A DNA stretch of 64,000 bases from Holothuria scabra (taxonomy: Eukaryota > Echinodermata > Holothuroidea > Aspidochirotida > Holothuriidae), in the NCBI GenBank assembly GCA_037179385.1, contig CM074185.1:11088922-11152921 (forward strand), written 5' to 3'. Every line of letters starts with the position of its first letter. Within the stretch, counting starts at the first letter, position 1. The translations under genes were made by a program, and so were the position numbers. The notes beneath the pieces are model-generated. The model was not told the DNA's origin. It made no database searches and saw nothing but the letters and a program-made list of their open reading frames with translations. Below are positions 13,201-22,638 of this stretch, one piece after another.

Positions 13201-16200
13201 CATCTCACCTTAGATTTTTTATTTATTTTACCCCACATAATTTTGGAAGGTTTCAAGTACTGTGTACAAAGGGGTGGGGATGTTAATTGTTGGCTGTTGG
13301 GCTATGAATCTAACTATGTAGGGCATACCATGCTTTCACCATAGTTGTATTGCCCTTATCTACAGATGGTGCTGTCCCTGAAAGTTCAGAACTGGGTGAA
13401 ATGATGGAAAAAATTGACATCAGTGACAGTGGCAGCCATGTTGGTGGTATGGATACAGTAGAAGAAGAGCTGTCCCTTCCAGACACTGAAATAATAGGTG
13501 TCAGTGACACAGAGTCAGCTGCTGGTGAAGACTCTTTGAAAAATGCAAGTTTTGGCATAGAGGACTTAATAGGGCCATATAGCCAAGAGTCAACAGAAGA
13601 TGAAAGAGAGTCCTTAGAATATGCATCTGATTCAGTTAAAGGAGATGGCACTGAGTCAGCAGAGGAAAATCAATTGGTAGACCAAGATGATTCAGAGTCT
13701 GATGAAAGCAGTGATGATACTGAATCTTATGTTCCAGAGTCAGAGGACGAGGGTTCAGTACATTCGTTTGTTATACCTCTACCTAGGCGAACAAGGACAA
13801 GTGTACTTGATGTCAGAGCTGGAACCTCTAAAAGTTGTGATACTCCTAAAGAAGGTAATGCTGAGAACTTTACACAAGTGAACAAAGACAAAAGTAGCAA
13901 CTGTACTAAAAAGGTGTTTGAAACCAGTCCCAAGCTCTGTGTAGAAGGTGATACATCCAGTTCAACATCAAGTCCTTGTACAAGTGGAAAAGGCTTAACG
14001 CAGACTGGTACAGAATCTACAGATAAGAAGAGCAAGGTCTTTGTGATGACAACCAACAATACTGCTACATCTCGATCTTACGACAAACCTGCGTATTGCT
14101 ATGTGTGCTCCCTCCCACAGAAGAAACTCCCCGTCCACATAGTGAAACATTGCAATGAACCAATGGTTGCTCAGTGGTTGGCTGAAAAAAAAGGGCCAGA
14201 AAAAGATAAGCTATGGGTGAAAATAAGAAATTTTGGAAATCACTTACATAACTACGAAGTTCTTAGAAAAGGAGAAGGTGACTTAATTGTCGTGTATAGA
14301 CCAGAGGCACGTGGAGACCCTAATGACTATCAACCCTGTGTGGATTGTCTTGGCTACCTGTCTCGAAATGAATTTTACAGGCACAGGTGCAAACTCAGAG
14401 AAAATAAGGAAGAAAACCAAAGGAAAGGAAATAGCGTTGTTCACTCAAGGATGCTCTTACCTCCACCCCCAGGTGTTATGCCAGGTGAAGTTGTTCACAA
14501 AGTCTTAAGCACCCTTCAGGGTGATGACGTTTCTCTTTGTATCAAAGGAGATCCTTTGATTATAGAATTGGCAAACAAATTGTGCTTCAAGCATGGACAT
14601 GATCAGGAGCAGTACAGAACACTTAGAACCAAACTGAGAGAGATAGCCCGCCTCCTTCTGGAATTCCGACAAATCAGTGGAAATGAAAGTGCCACCTTGA
14701 GTGATTTAATTGTACCATCAGAGTTTGAAGTTTTAACTACAGCTGTGAGAAGTGTAGCTGGATTTGATGAGGAGACTCACCAATACTCAATACCAAGTTT
14801 AGCTCTCAAACTTGGGCATAGTCTTAAGAAAGTGTGCATGCTTGTGGTGAGCAAGTCATTGATTGAAGGTAATGGAGATAAGGAGAGGCAGGCCAGGGAC
14901 TTCCTAACCTTGATCAATGAAAATTGGGACTGGGAAGTGTCATCTCATGCATTACGCACATTGTATGAAGGAAAAAGGAACAATCCAAAGCTAATTCCTT
15001 TGACCAGTGATGTTGTTCTCCTCTCCAAGTATCTGAAACAAGAAGCTGAAAAAGGTCTAACTCATTTGAAGAAAGCCCAAACCATGGAGGAAGTCAAAAG
15101 TTGTTGGAGAAAGCTTGCTGAGGTTACTCTCACACAAATTCTCTTGTTCAACCGTAAACGACAGGGTGAGATTTCGAAGCTTACTCTAGATGACTTTGCA
15201 AAACTGAAGAAGGGTGAATCTCATGTTCTTGACATGCAGATGTTAAGCAAATTTGAGCAAAACCTAGCAAAAGTAATTTGGCGAGTAGAAATTGTAGGAA
15301 AACGTGGTCGATCAGTTCCGGTACTGTTGACAGAAAATGTGAAAAATGCTGTTGATGAGATTGTGAATGGTAGAGAGGATGTTGGTATAGATGACAAAAA
15401 CAATTTCGTATTTGCCATCCCAGACGGCTCTACTCATTATATTCGTGCCTGTGACACCTTGCGGAAATTTGCCACTGACTGTGGAGCAAAGCGACCAGAT
15501 CTTCTTAGGTCTACACAATTAAGGAAGCACATAGCAACCATGTCCCAAGTTATGGCCTTGCAGGACAATGAACTAGATGTTCTGGCAAATTTCTTAGGCC
15601 ATGACGTAAGAGTACATCGAGAGTATTACCGCCTCCCAGATGCAACTATACAGGTTGCAAAAGTTTCAAAGCTTTTGATTGCTCTTGAAGGCAGCAGTGG
15701 GGATCCAAGCCAGGTACTGCATGGGAAGAACCTCGAAGAACTTGACTTGCAGGAAAATGAAGGTATGTGTAGTGTGTCACTTTTTTCGCTCAGATAAAGA
15801 AATTTGTGGAAGAATCTGGTTGCCTCTCCTGAGGTATCTTATTTTCTTTTCCAAAAGTTGGCTATTTTTGCTTTTGCACAAGCCTTTTAGTGACTGTTGT
15901 GTGGTGAAGGTGCATGAAGTTGGATTTTTCCTGTCTTGAAGTTAGTGTAGGGGGGAAAGAAAAGATACAAGAAAGACATCCACATAAAGGCAAAAGGCCT
16001 CTGTAAAATTACTGAAAGTTTGCTTAAATCAGTTTGAAGTGCATCTGGCTTTGCGTTACTGCATCGTTTAATTTCTCTTCAGTTTTTGATAATCTCAAGC
16101 TCAAAGAAATTTTATTCCTAGTTAGATTGAGTGACTGATTTGTTGTGGTTTACTAATGCTTTAATGTGCTTTGGGTTCAGAGCTGTGACATTTTTTTTCA

Positions 16201-17761
16201 AACAGAAAAGCCCAAGTAGGCCAGGTTTATTATTTTACAGCTAAGTGGGGAGGTAATACATACCCACCCCTTCCCCAATATAGAACCATCACCCACCCTA
16301 AAAAAAAATGAAAACTGAAAAACAATATATGATACTGAAATACTGGTGGTTGCACAAGACAGCCATCAATCAATGTTTTTTTTTCGAGTCATTGCAAAAT
16401 TTGATTTTACAGCTTCTCATCTCCCTTCCTGCTAAGCTAGTCCAGCAATGATTGCCCTATTTGAGAAACATTTAGCCGTTGAAGGTTTGCTCAAATGAAG
16501 GAAAGTTTACATTTGGGGCTGGCAGTTTACTTCCAGTTCTTTTTCTCTCCTGTGCACATATTATTCTTAAATGCATCATTTATCATGATCAGTAATTTTC
16601 TTTCCTGCACAGAAATTCCAGTAGATCAGTGTGAGTATGATGAAGATTCTGACAATGACTCATTTGATAGTGATAGTGACACAGATGGAAAAACCTCCAC
16701 AGAGAATGTTCAAACAAAAGGTATGTACTGAAACACAAACACTTTTCAGATGTGGTGAGAATGAAGACCAAACATAAAACCTTTTTCTAACTTGAGCTTT
16801 GAAAGTGAAGCATGTTCAAAAGGGAACCCTTTTGCTACTGAACTGGGTGCTGCACCCATCATACTGAGCAATATATTGTGTTACGTGTAAAACAGTACGT
16901 ATGTGCATTCTGTGAATACTTAATTTTTGTATGGAGGCTGCCAAATTTGCATTGGCTTTCATTCAAGAGGTTGTACATGTGTAAAAGTACCTTCTCTTCA
17001 AGCCTCTTTTGTTCTCAAACACCATGAAATTCATAGGTTTATACAGAGCTATTAAGGACACAGTAGTGTAGTGGTTTTGTGGCGAAACCTTACGTACATA
17101 GAAAAAGAAAAATTATGGTTTTTCACAAAAATCATGCTGCAGCAAAAGGGTTAAAACCATCCTCTAGTTCACTTTGGTAGGTTTGCTTTGTCAGGTGAAC
17201 AACTTTACAGAATTTACAAGATCACAACTAAAAATTTATCACCATCACTTTTCTTGTAGGACTGCATTCCTTTGTGTTTTAGTGCTTGGAGAATTAAATG
17301 CATTTCTAAAACAGCAAAGTTTTCTTGAAAAATGATTTTATATTCATTGTTTACTGATGTGGAACCTTGGTGTTTCTTTTGACCTTTGGTAGTGGAAAAG
17401 ACATCTTTCAGCAAGGTTTTATGAAAGCAGCAGTCAGTAATTCTTCCTCTCCATTTTTACTCATCTAGGGTCAAAGCGAGCACACAATGAGATTAATGGA
17501 AACAGCAAAAGTCAAACTGATGACAGATTGACCAAAAAACAGAAAAAAACACCCTGGACTGACCAAGAGCAAGCAGCCGTCCGTCGCCATTTAGGGCAAT
17601 ACATTGCAGCATTAAAGGTGCCTGGAAAAGGAGCCATTGAAAATTGTAAGAGTTTGGAACCATGTCTTCGCAATAGGAGGTGGACTAACATAAAAGATTA
17701 TGTAAGAAATAAAATCTGCTCTAATGCAAAGAAAGGACAGAAAGGTTTCGCAAGTAACTAA
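4097..17761 (+). CDS. SET methyltransferase / tyrosine-recombinase-like / SANT-like fusion protein (nine coding exons, 1,229 aa deduced)
   Basis: Deduced exons are 4097-4207, 6539-6687, 7622-7832, 8202-8373, 9315-9431, 10674-10805, 13366-15762, 16613-16720 and 17469-17761, which join in one frame. Residues about 1-157 form a SET domain closest to KMT5A (PR-Set7): GxG near 36-38, EYCGNLI, YCIDATDE, GRLVNH at 102-106 and GEELLYDYG at 138-146. KMT5A monomethylates histone H4 Lys20; whether this protein does is unknown. Residues 158-460 are acidic, Ser/Thr-rich linker. Two Cys/His motifs start at C542 and C622. Residues about 700-1080 read as a tyrosine recombinase core (R896, R1017, H1043, Y1051/Y1052). 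The C-terminus from W1162 is SANT/Myb-like. I recall similar long 'KMT5A-like' predicted proteins in fish and corals but could not check. The likely setting is nuclear chromatin or DNA binding. It may be a domesticated Crypton-type transposon fusion. Confidence 0.85.
4208..5098. other. intron, no feature recognised
   Basis: AT-rich intronic DNA. No repeat or coding signal could be supported. Confidence 0.5.
5099..5925. mobile_element. TIR element (family A) with a second element nested inside
   Basis: The left arm (about 5099-5215) contains GAATTCTAACAGTCCAACT and GGACATTCTTGAGCC, and the right arm (about 5806-5925) is its inverted copy. A related full copy lies at 55740-56250. In this copy the interior holds an extra ~260-bp segment (5220-5480) shared with 50038-50300. 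It is non-coding and lies in an intron. Confidence 0.75.
5220..5480. mobile_element. nested MITE (family B)
   Basis: This segment shares CATATTCAAGGTAAACTAAG, CACATGACT, CAATCATGAAAC and GGACAGTCTACT with 50038-50300. Its right end reads GCCCTTTAACG, the inverse of TTAAAGGGCAAG at 50041. The other family A copy lacks it, so it inserted into family A. Confidence 0.6.
6539..6687 (+). CDS. coding exon 2: N-terminal half of the SET domain
   Basis: In the SET frame it reads GVFTVGPFEKGEFLLEYCGN, then LISGEEGDLLEEN, and finishes FIKFKGKDY. This is the canonical SET start, with GV(F/I) followed by a KGxFLxEYxG strand. Two acceptors lie four bases apart (CTACAG at 6534 and GTAG at 6538). Only the second preserves frame with the 4207 donor. 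The exon ends TATTG/GTAAGG, splitting the Cys codon of YCIDATDE. Confidence 0.85.
7060..7440. repeat. intronic minisatellite, unit about 70-100 bp
   Basis: Four to five degenerate units contain GTCCACAACTGAC, TCAGAAAAT and CATGACACTCTGTCC. They lie in the intron between the two SET exons. No coding signal was seen. Confidence 0.6.
7622..7832 (+). CDS. coding exon 3: catalytic half of the SET domain
   Basis: The acceptor CAATTACAG precedes a split Cys codon. The exon encodes CIDATDEPLEGPLLGRLVNH, then GEKREINV, and later LFASRHIDNGEELLYDYG. These are the SET pseudoknot motifs: the NH pair and the terminal YDYG tyrosine. KMT5A has NHS where this protein has NHG; the aromatic cage and active tyrosine appear kept. 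It ends CACAG/GTAATG in phase 0. Confidence 0.9.
8202..8373 (+). CDS. coding exon 4: linker with PQLAS repeats
   Basis: The exon is in phase 0 and encodes 57 residues of low-complexity linker. It includes two copies of PQLAS (GPQLASGE and QPQLASEE) and a looser KPASG, which suggests short internal duplication. The donor is GTGG/GTAAGT. Confidence 0.8.
8374..9314. other. intron with copies of the ACTGGGGA motif, GA-rich and poly-G tracts
   Basis: AAACTGGGGAGA words occur at about 8510 and 8840, with the reverse ATCTCCCCAGTTTC at 8767. A (GA)n/G tract lies at 8925-8960 and a G run at 9245-9261. The segment around 9055-9130 resembles 11230-11280, as expected if a block containing one exon was duplicated. 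Confidence 0.5.
9315..9431 (+). CDS. coding exon 5: linker, first copy of a duplicated exon
   Basis: Thirty-nine codons, phase 1 to phase 1. It contains DRIGISSNCDPKQTVDE and ends PSISAV. The next exon has NRIDIRSNCVPKPTEDG and SISAS at the same spacing, so the two are homologous. Both donors read G/GTAAGT. Confidence 0.85.
9432..10673. other. intron, partly homologous to the following intron
   Basis: The start (GTAAGTT... AATTGTTGTCTTT... GAGTCCTCA... TTACATTACTTTGCACA) matches the start of the next intron (GTAAGTTC... TTAATTGTCTTT... GAGCCTTCA... TATTACATTGCACA). A poly-G tract lies at 10030-10043. No coding signal was seen. Confidence 0.55.
10674..10805 (+). CDS. coding exon 6: linker, second copy of the duplicated exon
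   Basis: Forty-four codons, phase 1 to phase 1. It contains NRIDIRSNCVPKPTEDG, then NSISASETL. It is homologous to exon 5, and the same phase on both ends allowed duplication without breaking frame. Confidence 0.85.
   Translation, partial: KNQMKMSHKKERETKKGQTGLTFVVIVFLSQLKMEIPYQQVKL
11443..12306. mobile_element. 864-bp TIR element in an intron
   Basis: The ends carry a perfect 19-bp inverted repeat, TTATCAATTGCAACCCCAA (11443-11461; inverse at 12288-12306). Subterminal GGCACAATGCCTTGCAG (about 11633) and GGCACAATTCCCTGCAG (about 12205) also recur. No transposase is visible. Confidence 0.75.
12307..13365. repeat. degenerate TATCCCCACTTTC repeats in an intron
   Basis: TATCCCCACTTT followed by a TGTAAA-like word appears at about 12395, 12632 and 12709, with a weaker CTCCACTTTCC at about 13092. 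This is the same motif, in reverse, as ACTGGGGATA elsewhere. The rest is unremarkable and ends in the acceptor TTATCTACAG. Confidence 0.5.
13366..15762 (+). CDS. coding exon 7: acidic region, Cys/His motifs and tyrosine-recombinase-like core (799 codons)
   Basis: One uninterrupted 2.4-kb exon, phase 1 to 1. Residues 298-460 are Asp/Glu/Ser-rich. A finger-like motif runs YCYVC (C542, C545), then HIVKHC. A second is CVDC (C622, C625), then FYRHRC. The recombinase core follows: helices with LRTKLREIARLLLEF, box I as NRKRQGEISKLTL with R896, a GKRGRSVPV strand that could supply the lysine, box II as TQLRKHIAT with R1017, NFLGHDVR with H1043, and REYY with Y1051/Y1052 as candidate nucleophile. In classical enzymes box II is HxxR; here His is Thr. 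The single large exon fits origin from an intronless transposon ORF. Confidence 0.9.
15763..16612. other. intron, no feature recognised
   Basis: Unremarkable AT-rich intron ending in the acceptor TTTCCTGCACAG. Confidence 0.5.
16613..16720 (+). CDS. coding exon 8: acidic linker
   Basis: Thirty-six codons, phase 1 to 1. It encodes EYDEDSDNDSFDSDSDTDGK, then TSTENVQT. This is a strongly acidic Asp/Ser tract between the recombinase core and the SANT-like module, possibly phosphorylated by CK2 (inference). Confidence 0.85.
16721..17468. other. intron, no feature recognised
   Basis: AT-rich intron ending in the acceptor TTTTTACTCATCTAG. Confidence 0.5.
17469..17761 (+). CDS. coding exon 9: SANT/Myb-like C-terminus and stop
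   Basis: A basic leader (KKQKKTPW) precedes WTDQEQAAVRRHL (W1162) and a second helical segment LEPCLRNRRWTNIKDYVRNK. The spaced tryptophans and the RRWTNIKDYVRN helix resemble the Myb/SANT-like tail of the fish 'KMT5A-like' recombinase proteins I recall. A DNA or chromatin binding role is inferred. The stop is TAA at 17759-17761. Confidence 0.85.
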
Positions 17762-18130
17762 AGGCTTGTCACAGGGTGATTTCATTAGGTCTACAAAGTG
17801 CAGCAACATGAACAATTTTAAACATTTTGTTAGGTCTGATTTCTCAAAAATTTGAATCTGGTTTTATAAGAGGTACCAGAATACCTTATGTGGATTCCTT
17901 AAGCCCATCATGGTCCATGTTATTTGGAAGACATGTTCTTGTGGCCAGAAAGAGGTAAGTACTTTACAGGGAAGAAAGGAACTTATGTTTCATATTTCAA
18001 TCAAAGTACGGGTATGTTTCTGAAGTTTGATTTGAGAAAAGGAAACATGTCTTCATAGTTGGCATACATATCAGAAACTACAAGTCATCAATTTTTGTTG
18101 CAATTGGTTCATTTAGTACTGTTATCCTTT
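17762..18130 (+). other. 3' untranslated region / downstream flank
   Basis: No close AATAAA was found directly after the stop, so the 3' UTR probably runs into the tandem repeats that follow (GAAATAAAAC occurs near 19495). The end of the transcript cannot be set. Confidence 0.35.
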
Positions 18131-19570
18131 TGACCCAGCTTTTCATCTAAATTGTTTCTTTTTTAAGTTTTAACTTTTAAAACTGCTTTTATGTGGTTTG
18201 TTTTTCCTGTTGTTGAAATACAGTAAAGTGGTTGCTTTTGTCAGGACAGCTATCCATCTATCTTACTCATTTGACACATGGAGTTACATTTTATGGTATA
18301 AACAGATTGAATGCTTTAGAAGGTCAATCCTTTTGTCAGTGCACACTCAGGTCATATTTTATCCCAAATGATAATTGCAAAATGACAACTCTTAAGTCAC
18401 AAATGTGAAAAATGATTGGTCAACAGGGGGTAGTTGCCTTGTCACTTTCTCTTTCTCTCTGCATTGTGAAAGAGGATATTGCATGGCAATCCCATTTTCA
18501 TGTGAAAATGGAGGAATTTCATTATTCCGGCCCCCAATCCATAAGCACTGTATATTTGTTAAATAGGAATAGTTACTTCTGGTACAGTTATCATTAATTG
18601 TTGCCTATTTAAGTGTTAACTTTAAAAAGTACTTTCTTGTGTTTCGGTTTTTCTCGTTGTTGCATTTGTCAGGACAGCTGTCAGTCTGTCTTACCCATTT
18701 GACACATGCAGTTACATTTTATGATATGAACAGGTTTAATTATTGTGGTGATTGCAAAATGTCAGCACTAAGTTGCAGACATGAAAAATAATTGATAAAC
18801 TGGGGATAGTTGCACAAATGTCTCTCTCTCTCTCTTTGTAGGGAAACAAGATATTGCAATGCTTCCTCAGTTTCATGATTAAATAGAAGTTTCATTATTC
18901 CCAACCTCAAGCCACAAGCATTTAAGCTTCAAGTCTGATGGGAATGGTTACTCATGATTCACTTATGTGCCAGATTTTCACTTCAATTGTTGCTTTGTTA
19001 TAAAGTGTTAACTTAAAAAACTACTTCAGTATGTTTATGGTATAGTTGCATTTTTCACAGGATCTTTAGTTTTTCATTTTTATTGAACACATTGAGTCAC
19101 ATTGTATAGTGAGAAAAGGTTATATTCTGTAGTAAGTCAATCCATTTTTCAGCACAGGTCAAATCTGTCAAGTATCTTGGAGTCCAGGTCCTAATGTAAT
19201 AAGCAAGCAGTCATTGAAAAACAGCAGCATTAAGTGGCAAACATGAAAATTAATTGGTCAACTGGGGATAGTCACACACATCTCTCTATAGTGACAGAGG
19301 GTATTTCAAAGTTTCCCCAGTTTCATGTCAAAATGGAGGAATTTCATTATTCCTCTCCTCAAGCCACAAGCATTTGTAAAGGTATAAGTTTGATGGGAAT
19401 GGTTACTCTTGATGTCAGCTTTTCACCTAAGTTGTTACTTTCTTAAGGTCTATTTGTGAAACTGTTTTCTTGTGTTTTTGTTTTTCTTGTTGTTGAAATA
19501 AAACAGTTGCATTTTCAACAGTCTCTGTCAGTCTTTCATTTTTGGATGCACAGAGTTACAGTTTATAGTA
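18130..19570. repeat. ~400-450-bp tandem repeat, about 3.5 copies
   Basis: Each unit has, in order: AATTGTTNCTTT..AAGTNTTAACTT, TGTTTTTCTTGTTGTTG, TTGCATTTGTCAGGACAGCT, GTCTTNCCCATTTGACACAT, GTTACATTTTATGGTA, AACTGGGGATAGTTGC, TCTCTCTCT, and TTTCATGTCAAAATGGAGGA followed by TTTCATTATTCC. Anchors fall near 18139, 18591, 18974 and 19418. No coding frame is kept between copies. Confidence 0.85.
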
Positions 19571-20599
19571 GAAAGGTGTTATTTTAAGTGGTAATTTTAA
19601 AATGAGTACATCATTGCCAAAGTCACTGGCATGGGCAAGATTTTGGGCATGGCCAACTGAAGAGCCTATTCACTGGCATAGGGGGAGAATGTTCCCTAAC
19701 CTTTATGAATTTTTTTTAATATTTAAGTACCCTTTTATGCAACATTAAGCATCATTCCAAGATGATGTTTCGGTTCCATTACAATTCTTTCTTCCTAATT
19801 CAGATGAGGATGGTGAGGTTGGTACCGTCCCCCCCTTCTTCTGGTTAAACCACGGCCAAAGTTGTTAACACTGTTGCCCTAAAATGTGCATGGATTTGGT
19901 GCTGTTTTTTAAGGCTGCCTAAGGGGCACAGGAAGAGCGTGCTTATGGGGGAGCACAGGTTAAAAAAATCAAAATAGGAGAATGGATGAGGGGAACTAAA
20001 AATTCCTGCTTCCTCTTCTTTTCAAAAAGCATGTTCCATGAAAATTTTGGATGCAGATTTTGAGGCAGCATATTCATCTTGTAATTGCAAACTCATTTTA
20101 AGGAGCTGAAGTTGGCTGGGTGCAGTATGCCTGCCACTTTTGATATAGAAATAAATGATTTCTAATGGGAAATTTCAGTATGTTCTTCATTCAACATGGT
20201 TTATACTTCACATCTCATTACTTTGATGTGGCACAGAGGGTGTACTCTTTTCAAGTTCAGATTTACCTCATGCAGGTTAAAGCTATCCCTGCCTAGGGGC
20301 ATTTTAATCCTGTACCATGGGTATACTGTATCTGTCATGGTTTCCATTCCATCTCTGGAAGAAGAATGACTTCAAAAATTCAAAATATTTCACCAAATGG
20401 TTCTATTGATAAAGCTTAAATTTAGGAGAGACCCCACCCCATAGACCACTTTCACAGGATAATGATTACTTTAAGCTTGACCCCAGCCCAACACCTTCCT
20501 GTCAAGATAACCTGTCCCTGCCCCCTGATTGCAAAAAAGCCAGATGGTTTCAATTAAATAAGTCACCTTTATGCAGCTCATACAGTAGTATACTCCCAA

Positions 20600-20840
20600 T
20601 TCAATCCTCAAAGTGACACTGGGGATGTTGCAATGCATCCTCGGTTCCATGTCAAAATATAAGGAAGTCTTCTATTCCCACACTGAACACACACCCATTT
20701 AAAATATTAAGTCAATTGGGGATAGATACCCACATTTTGATCCACACAGTGAGACTGGGGATATTGCAATGTATCCCCACTTTCATGTTAGCTGTAGCAG
20801 ATTTAGTGTATCCCCAGTCTGCATGCAAAAGTTGAGATCA
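20600..20840. repeat. diverged copies of the CTGGGGATA repeat
   Basis: ACACTGGGGATGTTGCAATG followed by TTCCATGTCAAAAT, then CAATTGGGGATAGA, then GACTGGGGATATTGCAATG. The order is the same as in the 18-19.6 kb array but compressed. The DNA from 19570 to 20600 shows no clear unit. Confidence 0.6.
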
Positions 20841-21000
20841 AAGAAACAAAGTCCCTTTAACTTCTCAATGTAATAACAGGTGCTTGTACCTCCCAGGTGT
20901 TATGAATCATACGCAAAATCATCCATAAGTCCCTTAACACAAAAGTCCCCAGTTTGCATTATAACAACTTGCTTCCCCGATAGGCGCCAGAAACGCGTAT

Positions 21001-21047
21001 AGGTGTGTGTGTGTATGTGTGTGCGCACGCGCGCGTGTGTGTGTATG
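21001..21047. repeat. (GT)n / GCGCACGCGCGC microsatellite
   Basis: An interrupted GT run with an alternating purine-pyrimidine core. Confidence 0.9.
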
Positions 21048-21165
21048 AATAAGTGAACCAGTGCGGTATTGAATAGTCGCATGAAGGTCATAGGTTATTT
21101 TTTCCTCAAAAACTGAAACTGAAACTTTACTGAAAGAGTATTTTTTTTTTGAAATGGAAAACTTA

Positions 21166-21237
21166 GCCTCAAGCAGGATTCGATCCAGCGACCTCCCACT
21201 CACAGGGTGGATGCTCTGACCACTGCGCCATTGAGGC
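21166..21237 (-). tRNA. tRNA-like sequence, anticodon TGT (Thr), probably degenerate
   Basis: On the minus strand a 72-nt cloverleaf can be drawn. The acceptor is GCCTCAA/TTGAGGC, the A box TGGCGCAGTGG, the anticodon stem TCCAC/GTGGG with loop CCTGTGA, and the B box GGATCGAATCC. Faults are C instead of U at position 33, A instead of T at position 54 and a T-T mismatch in the T stem. TTTT follows 3', as a pol III terminator would. It is either a tRNA pseudogene or a SINE-head relic. Confidence 0.6.
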
Positions 21238-22500
21238 CTACGTGTTTATGCGCGTTTAACTAATTAGCTTACAATAGTAAGTTTATACAGCCGCAACCCA
21301 TTTGGAAACCTGTGACGTCATGAAACAATAAAATACATTAAGAAATTTCGGATTTTCTCTTTACACCCTCTGATAATATCATTACGATACTTTGTATATA
21401 GGGCCAGAGTTCTGCTTATTTGCAATAATATGCACACACTATGCTACCCCAGAAACATCTGTTTAAAGTTCAAGGAAAGTCGATCAGTTAAAAAAGGAAA
21501 AATAACAACCCAGAGAGCTACCAAAACCAACAATCGCACTTACAGTAGGCTTGTCACAGTGCGGACTGTCTTTTATCATAAACAGAACTAGTTTCAACTG
21601 TGTTTCAGTGTTTCTTCTTCAGTGTCTCCAAATTTTGCTAAGTGTGAAGTTTGAAAAATATCCAACAGTTTCAACATATATTTTGGAAATATTAGGTGAT
21701 ACAAAAGAACATATCTTTTAAATAAGGTACAGTTGATACTTTTAAAACCGTTGGATCAGCCAATTTCAAAAAAGTCACTACATTCCAGGAAACTTAATGC
21801 GCAAATTGAGGAAATACTTTTCAAAAATGTGGAAATACTACAGTGATCATGTTTTGCGCCTAGGTCACGCGACGTTCTGATGTGAGAGTTCCACAGGCAC
21901 TAGCAGCATCGTGTGCGGCTGTGTACTACGTACTGTACAGATTATCTACCGTAAGGTTATGAGCACAGCTATACCGATCGAAAACGTAACAGCTTCTTCG
22001 GGAAATCCAGGGTGTGGCGTCTGTTCTATTCGGCCAGTCTAGAGCAGGACCACACATGTTTGCCATTTAGAGGGCGCACCTGTCCTTTTGGGACGTTAAG
22101 CTCCTTAAAGGGAAACAATTGTACAGCCTTCTAGACAGCACAGAAATTCAATATAATTATTCCAAGCAATGTGGCATCATTAAAGACCAATTTTATCCCA
22201 AGTCAAACGTAGTATGAGTTTTTCCGAGGCAAGTCTGAAAGGCAGTCGGGCAAAGCAGTGCAAAGCACCATATTTCTCCGAAATTACCCATAGTGCAACA
22301 GAACAGTGACGTAAAACCTGCACCCAATGTATACTTTTGTTTTCTATTGCGGAATATCACATATACTATACTGCACAAACGTTCGTAACACTACTGAAGA
22401 CTAGCACAACTGCCCATCGTTTCATTTATTTTACAAATGTTTCAACGATTGAGTTTGAGATAAAGGTTCAGAAATCAAAAGATTAACTCCTTAAAAGAAT
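21238..22500. other. upstream flank of the 22.5-kb exon
   Basis: The stretch 21850-22080 has more CpG (CACGCGACGTTC, CATCGTGTGCGGC) and may be promoter. A 20-bp stretch GATTATCTACCGTAAGGTTA (21939-21958) recurs at about 23458. There is no coding signal. Confidence 0.4.
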
Positions 22501-22638
22501 ATGGCTGCCTCTTCCGGGCCAAGTGCATATGATTTTGAGCCAGTTCGACCAAGGAAAACTCGAGCACCTGCGAGCGATGTGACCAGCACCCGCAGCGAAC
22601 CAGCCGTACAGTCTATACAAGCTAACGTTAGACCAAGG
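22501..22638 (+). CDS. first coding exon of an unidentified gene (46 codons)
   Basis: The ATG at 22501 is preceded by AAAAGAAT. The product starts MAASSGPSAYDFEPVRPRKT, then a Ser/Thr/Ala/Pro-rich tail ending ANVRPR, and the exon ends CCAAGG/GTCAGT in phase 0. The short 'aromatic-x-FEP' motif after an Ala/Ser leader is reminiscent of N-termini of some zinc-finger or P2X7-tail-domain proteins of invertebrates. That is recollection, not a match. No following exon can be joined with certainty. Confidence 0.55.

Noticed and set aside
13310..14059. Minus-strand frames opposite the large SET-recombinase exon
   Set aside because: They are antisense shadows of the true + strand exon, which has family motifs.
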